Below, piece after piece: positions 36,361-48,195 of a stretch of DNA of 64,000 nt. The position numbers were made by a program, and so were the translations under genes. Numbering within the stretch: position 1 is the stretch's first letter; each line of letters opens with the position of its first letter. The stretch comes from Silurus meridionalis (lineage: Eukaryota > Chordata > Actinopteri > Siluriformes > Siluridae). The stretch spans positions 17,197,811 through 17,261,810 of the forward strand of contig NC_060904.1 in NCBI RefSeq assembly GCF_014805685.1, in the 5' to 3' direction. Under the pieces are notes generated by a model. It was not told where the DNA came from. It saw only the letters and a program-made list of their open reading frames with translations, and did not search any database.

Positions 36361-37017
36361 GGAAAAATAATATGTGTAGGACAAGAGGTCTAAGATCAGG
36401 GTTGAGAGCTTGTGGAGTCACTTATTAAAATGAAATAATTCTTTAATTTCCACAAGCATTTCCCGTTTATTTATTGCTCTTTTTTTTAATTACACATTTG
36501 TCCTAAGAAATGTAAAAGCAAATCCTTAAACAGTCTTGCCTTGAAACAAATATATGCAATGCACCACATCATATCCAATAATGCAGTCATTCGCAAAACT
36601 GGTGTGTTCACTGTCAATACAACTCACTGTATTGATTTCATTCCTGATTCGATTCCTTGAAACTTACTGAGGTCACAGTGATCCATGTTAAACGATTTAA
36701 TGCTGATCTCTTGGCTAAGTGAATTTATTTGATTAGGAATAGTGCAAAAAGAGCAAAATAGTCAAGTGGGTGTGATTCATGTGTACAAAAGTCGTTCGAA
36801 AGAATCAATTCATTTAAATTCATTTTTTAGTCAATTTTAATGTAGACTCAACTGTTAGGTTTTTGTCTCTCACACACTCAGAGGTGAGGTCTGTTGTTAA
36901 GGTTCTGGTGATAAGTATTTCCTTGAAAATACAATGATATAAATATACATGAGGTTTTATTTTCGGTTTAGGGAATGAGGGTGTGGGAAAATGGTGTAAA
37001 AAGACACACACGTTCCT

Positions 37018-37385
37018 CAACAGCCATATGTGGTTATTTCCCAAACTGTTACCACAATGTTGGAAAGACACAACTGTATCAGATTTTTCTTTGAATGTGG
37101 TAGCATTAAAACTTTTCTTCATTTGAGCTAAGAAACCAGAACCTCTTCCAGCATAACAATTCCTCTGTGCATAAAGCCAGCTCTATGGTCTTGAGTGACC
37201 TGCTATAGGGCTCTGACCTCAAACCCTTTGGGATGAACGTGAATGAATGGCTGAATGAATCTCCACAAATCTCCAAAATCTAGTGGAACATCTTCCCAGA
37301 AAAGTGCAGAAAATTGAAACAAGAAAAATGGAGATTAAATGTGGAATGGGTTGTTCAAAAAGCACACAAAGCTCATGGTCAGCTG
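37018..37385 (+). mobile_element. Degraded Tc1/mariner-like fossil, copy 9
   Basis: Starts with CAGCCATATGTGGTTATTTC and contains CTTCCAGCATAACAATTCCT, CTGCTATAGGGCTCTGACCT, GGGATGAACGTGAATGAATG and AATCTAGTGGAACATCTTCC. It ends at GGAATGGGTTGTTCAAAAAG. Opposite orientation to copies 1-3 and 5-7. Confidence 0.75.
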
Positions 37386-37632
37386 CTGTATTTCACCTCC
37401 TCTTAGACTTATGACTCATTTATATTCCATCTTGTATGCTTTCGCTTCTTTACTAACACTTTCAGGTAGACGAACAACTCAAGAAAACATCACTGAATCC
37501 AATAAAGCAGCTTGAACCTAGATGCTTTCACAACAAAGGGTTTAATGACTGCTGGCGTGAGCTGCTGAATAATTGATGAGTTGGTTCTGTTCTCACTACA
37601 AAGAATAGCAGTTCTGATTCAAGAGCATTTTA

Positions 37633-37635
<3 letters not shown>

Positions 37636-37688
<53 letters not shown>
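37636..37688. repeat. (TC)n microsatellite
   Basis: Perfect TC array followed by GTCTGTCTG. Confidence 0.96.
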
Positions 37689-37692
<4 letters not shown>

Positions 37693-37949
37693 GTCTGGGC
37701 CATTAGGAGTCAAAGAGCAAAAATAAATCCAGGAAGAAACGTTTAAAAAACCTTTACACCACATCACTGCTAAATTCTCCTCTTTGATTAATCAAAAGGT
37801 GTTGATTTTTATTTATTTTAAACAGAACTCATTACAGGTTTATATACATATTAATGTTCATGTTCTCATTGTAATATGGAATTCAGAAAGATATGAACAG
37901 CAGGTGCTTCATGTAAATGGATACAAAAATCTTATTTATTTGTAGATTT

Positions 37950-38035
37950 AAGGAAGGAGTCTCCAGTGTCAGTACTTTGTTGACGTTTTTTTTTTTTTTT
38001 TTTTTTCAAGGACACACTCAGTGTTAACACTCTTC
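37950..38035. repeat. CACTGGAGACT-family fragment with poly-T
   Basis: GGAAGGAGTCTCCAGTGTCA (37952) is the reverse-strand core of the family at 4985-5200. It is followed by a run of about 20 T. Confidence 0.5.
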
Positions 38036-38059
38036 TATTTCTCTATTTTTATGATTAAC

Positions 38060-38162
38060 TTTATTATGACCACCTGTCTAATAGTTTGTTGGTCAGCATG
38101 AACTTCTTCAGCAATTTGAGCTCCAGTTGCTCGTCTGTTGGATCGAACCACACGGTCCTATG
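38060..38162 (-). mobile_element. Internally deleted Tc1/mariner derivative (second family), inverse copy
   Basis: TTATTATGACCACCTGTCTA matches the reversed right end of the element type at 23452. It joins directly to GAACTTCTTCAGCAATTTGA and GTTGCTCGTCTGTTGGATCG, the reversed N-terminal coding part of that transposase family. The middle and the other terminus are missing. Confidence 0.6.
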
Positions 38163-38312
38163 TGTCCTATGCAGGGTGTATAACCTGTTCCACACTCTCA
38201 CAGAAGTAGATCCACCCTGATCCTGTTAAGAATAAAACGCTGCCTCGGTGTGAACGAAATTGCAGTATACATTTTGTCCGCAAGGAGGAGCCAAAGCTCT
38301 CTTCTATTTCTC
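38158..38312 (+). repeat. Local duplicate, copy 1 (pairs with 40258-40450)
   Basis: Shares GTGTCCTATGCAGG, CCTGTTCCACACTCTCACAG, GAATAAAACGC and AACGAAATTGCAGTATACAT followed by TTTGTCCGC(A/C)AGGAGGAGCC with 40258-40450, in the same orientation, about 2.1 kb apart. Confidence 0.85.
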
Positions 38313-38774
38313 TTTCACTTCATTTTACTAATGCGTGATGAAAACTATCAAGAAATTTCGTTATGCGACAAGTAAAAAATAAAAACTCTGCTACCTGCGA
38401 ATGCAAACACACACGAGCTGTAATGATAACCGACTGCATTCCATAACATACAGATTTCGAGTAATGAAGCTGAAACAGGAAACGCCTTTAATCTTCACTG
38501 GAACGAAATTGTTTCTAAAATCAGATGATGGTATTTAAAGAATTTTTTAATTTACATTTAAAATGATAAACACTGCTGTAGTTTATTGCTGCTTTCTTTC
38601 TCTCATAGAGAACTTTATCATTTAATCTCTTGTGATGCAGTTATTTATAATATTTTATAAATAAATAATAAACACAAGCAGATTTTTCTTTAATCATTTC
38701 AACAGCAAAATGAATGTGACCTCTTTACACATGTATATTGTACAGTGTTGTTTTCCTCATTATTATAACTATTT

Positions 38775-38890
38775 TAACTGGTGGTCAAATGTATTGGGAC
38801 ACCTGACTTTTCCAGCCATGTGTGGCTCTCCACAAAATCTAGTGAAACATCTTTCCAGAAGAGTCATTATATAGTTATTATAACAGCAAC
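38775..38890 (+). mobile_element. Short Tc1/mariner-like fossil, copy 10
   Basis: TGGTCAAATGTATTGGGACA is followed by CCTGACTTTTCCAGCCATGT, then jumps to AAAATCTAGTGAAACATCTT. Only the two ends of the family sequence remain, consistent with an internal deletion. Confidence 0.65.
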
Positions 38891-39114
38891 AAATAATCGG
38901 GCATGCTAGCATTTTTATCATTCTGAGACATTTTGCACAAAAATCTCCATTTCTTCTTTTAAGGTTAAACTGCACATAAATGCAGAGTACAAAAAAGTAA
39001 TTTACTAAAAACTGGGTCATGGTTACTTACTGACTTATGGTCCAATAGGCAAGATAACACAATAATGAGCATTACAAATGTTCTGGGAAGCCTAGTTTGG
39101 GTTTGTTTCAGCTG

Positions 39115-39115
39115 A

Positions 39116-39194
<79 letters not shown>
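39115..39194. repeat. (GAAA)n microsatellite
   Basis: About 20 perfect units. Confidence 0.96.
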
Positions 39195-39858
39195 GCCTAG
39201 TTTCACTTTAAGGATTGACTTCAAGAATTTGCCATACACGTTTTATTCCACTAGGGGGTGTATTTTCTCACGTATTGTTTTTCTTTATTTTTCTAATTAA
39301 ACCATTAACGCAATTTCATTTTTAAAGATTTCTATTTCAATATAGTTCAATTCCTCATCAATATATAAGCAATACAGACGTGTTCTTGTAATATCTTTTA
39401 ATGAGAGATATTAGGCTGTTACTTAGTTTTATTTATTTATTATATTTTATTTTTCAGATTGGGTTGCAGATGACTTTCTGACAGTCAGGAAATGATTGTA
39501 GGTGAGAGACAGTCAGTCTGCTTCTCAATTACATACTCCAGTTTGTCAGACTGAAAGTCGGCTCACAGAGGGAAGTTGTGCCGAAGATTTTGCTGCTTAA
39601 AAAAAAAATGTGAACAATTAACTAAAATACCAATTAGATTAAAAGTCAAAAATGTATCATTGTTAAAATTCAAGAGGTTTTCTAACAAGACCTCTTCTCT
39701 TTTTCCAAAAAAAGGATTAACAGGTGTTTCTGCCCCACAGGTTCATTTTGTAAAATTTACTTTTGTGCCAAAAGTATTCTTATTTTAGTATGTGTACAAA
39801 AACAAACAAAAAAAATAAATGAATTAGAATTATTAAAAGAAAGTAAAGTGTGTGCTTG

Positions 39859-39859
<1 letters not shown>

Positions 39860-39910
<51 letters not shown>
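39860..39910. repeat. (CA)n microsatellite
   Basis: About 25 perfect units. Confidence 0.96.
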
Positions 39911-39911
<1 letters not shown>

Positions 39912-40257
39912 CTGCAATTTGTTAGCTCAATTCCCCTGTCACCCTTTTTGCTGCTCTATGTATCCTTGTCTTTTATAGTAAATGCTGATTTATTATCGTG
40001 TACACTTTGTATTTTTTTATTCTGTTTTATGTCATGGAGTGGTTGTAAAAAAAAGCATTTCACTGCATGTAGTGTGTATGATTATATATGTAGATAATAA
40101 AATAAAAATAAAAGTAGAGTGTCTTAATGTTATGTCAGGGTTTCGGTTGTGGTGTCCATGTTTTGCTTTGTTTTGTTTGGTTTTATAGGTTTTATTTTAA
40201 TAAATTAATTATGAATAAACCTTTTTCTTTTCGAATTAATGGGTTTGTGAGAGTCAG

Positions 40258-40450
40258 TGTGTGTCCTATGCAGGTGTTCCAAACTCTCCTATGCAGGGTG
40301 TATTCCTGTTCCACACTCTCACAGGAGTAGATCTACCATGATGGCCCTGTTGAGAATAAAACGCCTCAGTGTGTCAATTACTTTTTCCTGAGGAACGAAA
40401 TTGCAGTATACATTTTGTCCGCCAGGAGGAGCCAAAGCTCTCTTCTATTT
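40258..40450 (+). repeat. Local duplicate, copy 2 (pairs with 38158-38312)
   Basis: Same ordered blocks as copy 1, with an additional partial GTGTCCTATGCAGG unit and an extra CAATTACTTTTTCCTGAGG stretch. Confidence 0.85.
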
Positions 40451-40861
40451 AACATGATAAAAATGAATAAGCACACAGATTTAATATCTTTAACATTAAA
40501 TCTACAACTGGAAAACATAATACATAATTACTGTACATTTTAAGCAGCAGAACATTAAATAACTTCGATTTTTTTTTTTAGATTTCCAAGAACAACTCTC
40601 ATTTCCTGTCTAATTTCATTGTCAATTTTTACAGATTCAGTCCTTTGTACTATTTTTAACTACCACTATTTCTTTATTTAATATAATTTATATTATTTTG
40701 TATTTATAGTTCCTTTTATTTAATGACAAATATTGAATCTTGGAATAATATATAAATAAATTTGCTCCACATAATGATTTTTCCAAAATATAAATAAGAT
40801 TAATTGGTTTTAGAATCAGATATGATGAGAGCAGAAAATATAGGCAGCAAACATCTAATCT

Positions 40862-41105
40862 AGATTATATGGACAAACGTTTGTGGACACCTGAAATTGG
40901 TATGTGCTTTTTGAACATCCAACTCCACATTTAATCCATTTGCTGTAATTATATTCATTCCAAAATTGTCTTCAGTAGAGATTCAGCTCTACAGAAGGTG
41001 ATCTTCCACTCCAACCCATGTAAAGCACATCTTCATGGAGCTGGATTTTTGCACATTCTATCACATCCAAGGACATACGATACAATTGTGTTTCTAGGGT
41101 TCATA
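40862..41105 (-). mobile_element. Degraded Tc1/mariner-like fossil, copy 11
   Basis: Starts at TTATATGGACAAACGTTTGT then GGACACCTG. It continues with GCTTTTTGAACATCCAACTC, GGTGATCTTCCACTCCAACC and CATCTTCATGGAGCTGGATT. The middle is shortened. Confidence 0.75.
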
Positions 41106-41984
41106 TAGAATGATGTAGAACAACGAAAATACACCCAGTGAGCAGCAGGTCTATGGTGGCGAATGTCCAGGTTGGTTTGAACTTTCATGAGGGGTAGAGT
41201 AACTTAAATAACAACTCTTTACAAACGTGTTAAGGAGAAAAGCAATTTAGGACACAACATCTGGAAAGCTATGAAATAAATATTGTAACTGCAGGGACTA
41301 AAACTATTTTTTTAAGGTACCAAACAAATCTGACCCAAAATGTGGATCTTCAAGCTTAATATGACATTCTATAAAAGTGGTGCAAACTGATTAAGCAATA
41401 ATTTATACCCAATTTATACAATATTAAAGACAAGTCTAAAACTGGACATACCAAAAGAAATTCCATTGCCTTCTTTATTTTGTCCCATAGGCATGCCAAC
41501 TTGTGCTTGTCTGCTTCTGCATGCCAGTTCACTGTTTCTATATTGATCTGAGTGAATCTGCTCAGCCAACAACACTCTACTACACCAACAATCAATCACT
41601 GCTATTGATTAATTAATCTCCTTACACAGAGAAGCATTCTAAGTGCTAGTTTCAGCTGCATCAGAGATTCAGACTTAAACGTTATTTCGTGCGGTACTGA
41701 AGGCTGAGACGAGTGAGCACGAAGACAATTATGACGTAATCTTCACTCCAATCAGGAAGCCAAGAAACTCATAGTGTTCAAGCTTAAAACACTCAGTGAA
41801 GGGAACTGAAGCTCTTTTGAGTGAGTCGAATCATTTGATTCAGTTTAGGAAAGAGACGACTCAATCAGTTCCTGAAAATTTTTTTCTATAAATAAACAAA
41901 CCGTGATATTATTATAACCTGTGATTCTACTTATTTGCCTCACTGTAGCTGAAATTGCTTTATGTAATCTTGCTCCACCTACCA

Positions 41985-41988
<4 letters not shown>

Positions 41989-42074
<86 letters not shown>
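41989..42074. repeat. (AT)n microsatellite 1
   Basis: About 43 perfect AT units. Confidence 0.97.
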
Positions 42075-42077
<3 letters not shown>

Positions 42078-42306
42078 AGAACAAACATTTTATATATATA
42101 TATAATGCTTGTTCTAACATCGCTAGATTTTTGTGTAATATTCATGCAGTACACTGTAATTTCTGTGTAATTACATGTATAATAACCTATGTAATGTTTT
42201 TATTGAGTGTATAGATGTGATACTATGTGCAATACTGTTGATAATGCAGTACTCTAGGTAGATATGAAGGTTTAGAATTACCTTTATTGCCAAATTGCTA
42301 ATACAT

Positions 42307-42308
<2 letters not shown>

Positions 42309-42391
<83 letters not shown>
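42309..42391. repeat. (AT)n microsatellite 2
   Basis: About 41 perfect AT units. Confidence 0.97.
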
Positions 42392-42395
<4 letters not shown>

Positions 42396-42454
42396 CCGAA
42401 CATATATATGTACTTACACACACAGTATATATAATTTATTTATTTTTATATTTA

Positions 42455-42570
42455 TTGCATCTACATTTATTTTGCTGAGCATAAAACCATACATGCCATA
42501 TAAACACCAGAATATGACGGTGAAAGGCCCATGCAGTGTGAGAGTTTTGGACTATTTTGGACTCTATGCA
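42455..42570 (+). repeat. Local duplicate, copy 1 (pairs with 43030-43185)
   Basis: Shares ATTTATTTTGCTGAG, AAAACCATAC, ATAAACACC, GGTGAAAG and GGACT-TATGCA(A/G)CTTGTT with 43030-43185, same strand, about 570 bp apart. Confidence 0.75.
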
Positions 42571-42645
42571 ACTTGTTTTAATTGATGCACTTAATCGTTA
42601 GTTGTAATTATTTGTATCTTTTTACAAGCCTTGAAGACCTCAGAA

Positions 42646-42647
<2 letters not shown>

Positions 42648-42722
<75 letters not shown>
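42648..42722. repeat. (AT)n microsatellite 3
   Basis: About 37 perfect AT units. It lies between the two members of the neighbouring duplicate pair. Confidence 0.97.
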
Positions 42723-42725
<3 letters not shown>

Positions 42726-43029
42726 CCCTATGCTGCTGAGCATATCTGATGAGTAGGAAGAAAAAGAAAGGATGATCTAATAGCCAAGAGAAAGCAATGA
42801 AGTCATACCCACCTGACTCATACTCCCAAAAGAGCAGTGTTTCCACTCAGCACACGAGCCTACCTCAGACTGTGAGGGGAAAAAAGCCGCACTTTACACA
42901 ACAATTTAGTGTTACACTGAGAGCCAATCTATACCACAGTCTTAATTAATGAGCACGTTTTTTTCTTTATTTTTAACATTTAGGTGCCATGTCAGAATAT
43001 AAAGAAAATAAAAATGAGGGTAGGGGATT

Positions 43030-43185
43030 TGCGTCGACATTTATTTTGCTGAGTACAAAACCATACCTGTGAAATAAACACCGGAAGTGTCCATGAAGGT
43101 GAAAGACACCTGCACCATGGGAGTGGTTACAGTCACGAGTGGGAGGGATTGTGTATTATTTTAGGACTATGCAGCTTGTTGTCTT
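43030..43185 (+). repeat. Local duplicate, copy 2
   Basis: Second member of the pair described at 42455-42570. It is longer because it keeps an extra GGTTACAGTCACGAGTGGGA stretch. Confidence 0.75.
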
Positions 43186-46129
43186 TATTATTACTTTGAC
43201 ACTTTTGTTTATTTGGTTTATTAATACTGGCACCCTGAAACTTAGCACACATCTATTTATAGACAGAATTGTCATTTACACTTGTAGTGTATTTCCACAT
43301 TCAGGAATCATTACACCTCTTTATATAACTCCCATTATAAAAGCATTTTTCATTTACTAGAAAAATCCTTTAAAGATCATAATTTGCTATTCATTTCTTG
43401 ATAACTAAATCATGCTGTTAAAAAGCTTTCTGTATAAATATGCCAAGGGCTCTATGACAGAGTATTAATACTTTTATAGCAAATATAACATCTTTTGATG
43501 ATTCTATCACAGTAGATATATATTCTGAGTGTTTTCCTTTTTGTTTTTGCAAAAAAACCTAATTTCAGGTAAAAACTCATCAAAAAAATATAATGATATT
43601 ATTCAGAGGGGTGATTATTTAATTATAAATTTGCGTACTTTATATAAGATTATTTGTTCGTGCACGAACACAAGTGTCAAGAAAGCAGAAAAGATTCTGA
43701 ATGGTTCTTCAAGCTCAAGAATTCTACCTCAAGCTTATACATTTGGATTTGTCAATTAAAACCGAATCATGACGAATTAGCAAAGCACGTCTCTTGTAGT
43801 GCTGCACTTGTGTTGTAAGGTAGCTTCAGCTGGTGTTCAGCTCACGTCGTAAAAATGTGACGAATTTCTCATCAGTAACCAAAAGACATGTTTGATGCTT
43901 ATGCAAATTTATGTGCCGTTTTAACACTTTTAACCTTTATATGGTTGACATATAGTTTGAAATTAAAGCCATCCATTTAATTTTATACACACCGCTCCTT
44001 TTTTTTTTTTTTTTATCAAATTCAGTATGCCTGAATAACAAGGCAATGAAACATAATAGCAGCACTTATTTACTGAGTACACTGCATGTATTTACAGTTG
44101 TACATTTTTTCACGTTTACAAGCAGTACAGCAGTCTCTAGGGGTCATAAAAATGTGTTGCACCATTAATACTTTATTGTCAGTAGCCAGGCCTGAGGCAT
44201 TCTGGGGGAATTCACTCTTGTTATTGAGATTATGTCAGGGCATAAAGGATGTACTGTGAATTGAAGCTAATCTGAAGCTTACAAAAGGCAATCCAAACAC
44301 CCCCCTCCTCAAATAGGAATAAATTATTTCAACCTGAGACGCTGTATGATGATGCACATGCTTAGTGGCATGCATGCTGAATTAAAAAAGGAAAGTAAAA
44401 CAAGAAGTGAACATAAATAATAGTCCTCTTTAGCAGAATTTGAGCTTGATGGACCTGACCTATTCCACTAGCACGCTATTCATAAGAGACTACAAAGCAC
44501 TAAATGCTCTTACATTCCCGCTTTAGGTGAATGAATGTTTATCCCAAAGTGTTGTATCCCAAATGACTCTGAATTTACATAGCGATCAATTCATGAATTC
44601 TTGGTTTAAGCGTTTTATGAAACACCATCGATTTATTTATTTATTTATCAATTTATTTATTACTCTGATCTTTGTTGGTCATAATTCTACCATAATAAAC
44701 TGTAGGCCACCAGATGACTGGTTGTCTTTGTCACATGACTTCCCATCCTGAGGCTGTCGTATTCATACACACTCTCCAATGGATGATGTCATATTAGGTC
44801 ATCGCTGCATATGCTCACTGAGCTCTGGCTGAGCTTCTGGGATTAATCACCAATGACGTAATCGTCTTGCAGATAATGGTCAATAATGCATAAAGGCCCG
44901 CTAACCTATTGCTTACCTATTAAAGAAGATGACTGGACTCAATAGTGGACATGAAAAACACATAATAAGAAAGAGGGATTTCGACAAAAGAGCAACACAC
45001 ATATATAGACAAACACAGGCTGACCGGGGGGGTTGGAGACACGACACACTATCTGTGATCCATAGCAGATATTGATTTGGGCCTTGAGGTCCCAGTGGAC
45101 ACCATTAGTGAAGGTTGATGACCTTTTGGACAGTCGAACTGTCACACTTAGACTCTGCACCTGATCCAGCATGACCACGCTCCTTCCTGTAGTGCATTGA
45201 AGGATTGCTAATCAATTAGACAGTTAGCAGGTAGCAGGTCTTAGATCAGGAGGATCTCTGGTGGCATCTTATTTAAAAATTATAATTTACACATTTATAA
45301 AATTATACACTATATCCCATCAAGTCACTGAAATCATGGACAATAAATATTTCTTACACTTATCTGCACTACAGACTTGACCTAGCTGCAAATATTGTAG
45401 AGTGGGCGTGGCTACAGCAGCAAATGGGCGGGGTTTGTGTTATACATTATGCAACTTCAATAATGTAATTTTTTAAGAATCCCTGCTGTATTGATGATGA
45501 TACAAAGTTTACAACAAAACAAATGTCAAAAACAATGAGAAGTCATCGCTCATTTCCATCCTCTGTGGTGTGACGTCATCTTGTAATATTAGTTACATCC
45601 ACTATCAAAAACAAAGATAAGAAAAGGAAAGCTGCCTGGTTTCGGCTGGCTGGTTAACTGGTTGGATTTTTTTTTTTTTTTTTTGGGTGTAGCCAGATTT
45701 CGGCTGTCTTTCAAGATGAGATTAATTTTAGCTTTCATCTCCATGGTTTTTTTTTAATAGCTTTTAGGGCATTTCCAAAATTAATTTTATGACATTTGGG
45801 GAAAAGGAGCTAATTAATATGCTAAATAGGCTTTTTTTTAGCTAATTGCAGATTTCACAAGGTAATGCAATAACCCTTTCATTTCAATTGATTAAATCTA
45901 AAGTCATCCTGGTGCTAATCCATTTTTTTTTTATTTAATTATTTGTTTATTTATGAGTATAAAAAAGTCAAATCAAGTCAGTCCAAACCCCTGTATACAA
46001 TATCACTGTTGCATGCTTATTTCTGATTGGTCAGAAGAAGTTAATTAATTCCCTGTAGCAGCAGCCCTGAAAAGTTTATATATATACACACCTTGGCATA
46101 CCTTCGAAAATATAAAGTGATCGAATTAT

Positions 46130-46350
46130 AGCACTATATGCCCAAAAGTATGTGGACACCTGAGCATTGAACACTCCTCTAGAAACCCACAGTGCATTTA
46201 AATGAGATTGTTCCCCCTTTAATGTTAACCTCCACTAGACTGCAAAGCATGGCTTTGGGAATTTGTGTTCATTTAGCTACAAAAGTATGAGCTAGATCAT
46301 ATGGGTCATGCTGTTAGATTTGGGCCCGTAAATGCATTGGGGGAAAAAAT
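46130..46350 (-). mobile_element. Short Tc1/mariner-like fossil, copy 12
   Basis: Starts at GCACTATATGCCCAAAAGTA then TGTGGACACCTGAGCATTGA. Only weak family similarity continues after about 46200 (TTCATTTAGCTACAAAAGTA). Confidence 0.55.
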
Positions 46351-46407
46351 CATGTGTGTGTGTAATGGTCACACAAAGTTTGAATATATAGTGTATAAGT
46401 GATCACA

Positions 46408-46448
<41 letters not shown>
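46408..46448. repeat. (ATG)n microsatellite
   Basis: Perfect trinucleotide array with an imperfect tail to about 46472. Confidence 0.95.
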
Positions 46449-46888
46449 AATGATTATGATGATGCTGATGATATTATTATTAATAATATCAACAACAACA
46501 ACTCTAAGAGTTCTGAAAAAAATGTATTTGGATGGATAACAATTCAGCTTTTCAAAAGACAGTTCTTATTCATTATGTTCTTTTCATGCATTCGTTTTTA
46601 ATCCCAGAACGGTACAGAGGACCTCCTTCTGCAGAATGGATAAAACCTGTTCAAAAGTGTTCAATCATGTTAATAGTGTTCATGATGATTTAATGCAGAT
46701 TTGCATAGATTGTATCAAGAAATGCTTTCATTATATTCCATTATTCCAGGCAGATATGAACTGCTGTGTGTTGATGGTTTATTATAAAAAGTTATTACTG
46801 TGTTATAAAGTCACCAGTATGTCATGCGTCTGATAACAAAAAAAATATGTAAAGATATTTAGGAAGGTATAACAGATATAACAGTTCA

Positions 46889-46922
<34 letters not shown>

Positions 46923-46926
46923 TATA

Positions 46927-46972
<46 letters not shown>

Positions 46973-47032
46973 ATTATTATTATTATTTTTGTTTATTTTT
47001 TATTATTATTTTATTATTATTATTATTATTAT
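46889..47032. repeat. (ATT)n microsatellite, interrupted
   Basis: ATT arrays broken by short T-rich stretches. Confidence 0.94.
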
Positions 47033-47114
47033 GGATCTTTGGCACCAGGTGTGGTCGTAACTATGAGCTAGATCTTTGTGCAAGCTTAAATAAACTGCTC
47101 TTCTTTTGCTCTTT

Positions 47115-47115
<1 letters not shown>

Positions 47116-47184
<69 letters not shown>
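47116..47184. repeat. (AT)n microsatellite
   Basis: About 34 perfect units. Confidence 0.96.
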
Positions 47185-47186
<2 letters not shown>

Positions 47187-47285
47187 CTTTAAAAGAAAAG
47201 AAGGAAAGAAAGAAAGGAAGAGGTACAAGTCGGTTCTGCGGCGCAGGTTCCGCAACATCTATCTGATAAACTCCCTTCCTCCACC

Positions 47286-47289
<4 letters not shown>

Positions 47290-47340
<51 letters not shown>
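47290..47340. repeat. (CT)n microsatellite
   Basis: About 25 perfect units. Confidence 0.96.
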
Positions 47341-47342
<2 letters not shown>

Positions 47343-47677
47343 CCATCTCCCCGATGTGTAGCGCTGAAATCAAACCCAACAAAGTGGCCACGTCCCCCCC
47401 CCCAAAAAAAAAAAAAAAAGGGTAAATCCTCCCTTATGCATGAACATGGAGAAGTAGTGCGCTTTGAAGGGGCTTGAGGTTTGGCACGGGAGGACGCACT
47501 TCTACAGGTAGCCGTGGAGACGGCGCAGGTTTGCTGAACGGGGTTTGGGACGCAGTCCTGGTCATCCTGCTGCAACATGGACCGACAGGAGAACATGGGC
47601 GGAACCCAGAGCCCCAAAATCATATCGACTCTTTTATTTGTTTCAGAGTCGGGGATACGCGTGAGGCGTGGCACACT

Positions 47678-47711
<34 letters not shown>

Positions 47712-47719
47712 GCAGGTTC

Positions 47720-48195
47720 ATAAAAGAAAAAAATGGCCGAGAGACACGTTGCGCGCGACGCACAGACGTCTCCATGCATCCTCGGTGTTAGCCCATGCGA
47801 TATAACGTGGAGATGAGAAATGCGCTTGGGAAGTGCTTGAGAACTGCTCAAATAAATAACCTTAACAATACATTTTCCCCTCTGTAATATTCACGCGTAA
47901 ACACGCGCTCCAAAATCAAGCGCGGCGAGCGCACTACAGTGTCCAACAAAGCACGTGTTTTGGTCGTGTAGAGTCTCAGAGGCTTCTCCGGCGCACAGCT
48001 CGGTAACGGAATGCCGTCAGGAGGAGAAGCGGAGACGCGGCGGTCTGCGCAGAAGAAGAAAAAGAAGAGGAGGAGGAGGAGGAGGAGGAGGAAGGCGGCT
48101 CAGCCCGAGCTCCGCAGGGAGCGGACGCTGTGAACCAGACGGGGCGGAGTCACGCCGAGCCACGCCCGATTCGGCGCAGACGGTCTAAGATCTAG
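47720..48195 (+). promoter_or_regulatory. CpG-rich block upstream of mex3a
   Basis: Dense in CpG (for example GTTGCGCGCGACGCACAGAC near 47750 and CACGCGTAAACACGCGCTCC near 47891), unlike the AT-rich flanks. It includes an (AGG)n stretch at about 48065-48094. It lies 1.6-2.1 kb upstream of the mex3a start codon. It could be an upstream promoter or first non-coding exon of mex3a (a CAG|GTAGGA donor-like site is at 48241) or the start of an unseen divergent minus-strand transcript. Function inferred only from composition and position. Confidence 0.5.

Larger units (their letters stand above)
34060..47700. other. Intergenic region without a supported gene
   Basis: About 13.6 kb between the kinase gene and mex3a. 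It holds Tc1 fossils, two pairs of local duplications, three (AT)n arrays and other microsatellites listed separately. In 43180-46130 I see only AT-rich, weakly repetitive DNA. The minus-strand frame at 44939-45178 has no recognisable domain. The stretch 41690-41880 contains GAGTCGAATCATTTGATTCA and GACGACTCAATC, typical of a fish dispersed repeat. Confidence 0.6.

Noticed and set aside
44939..45178. 79-codon minus-strand frame with a QVQSLSVTVRLSKRSS-type start
   Set aside because: No domain, no splice sites that extend it; may be part of an old repeat.
47189..47851. 220-codon minus-strand frame
   Set aside because: Runs through poly-A/T and (CT)n tracts; long Phe and Glu-Arg runs show it is microsatellite translation.
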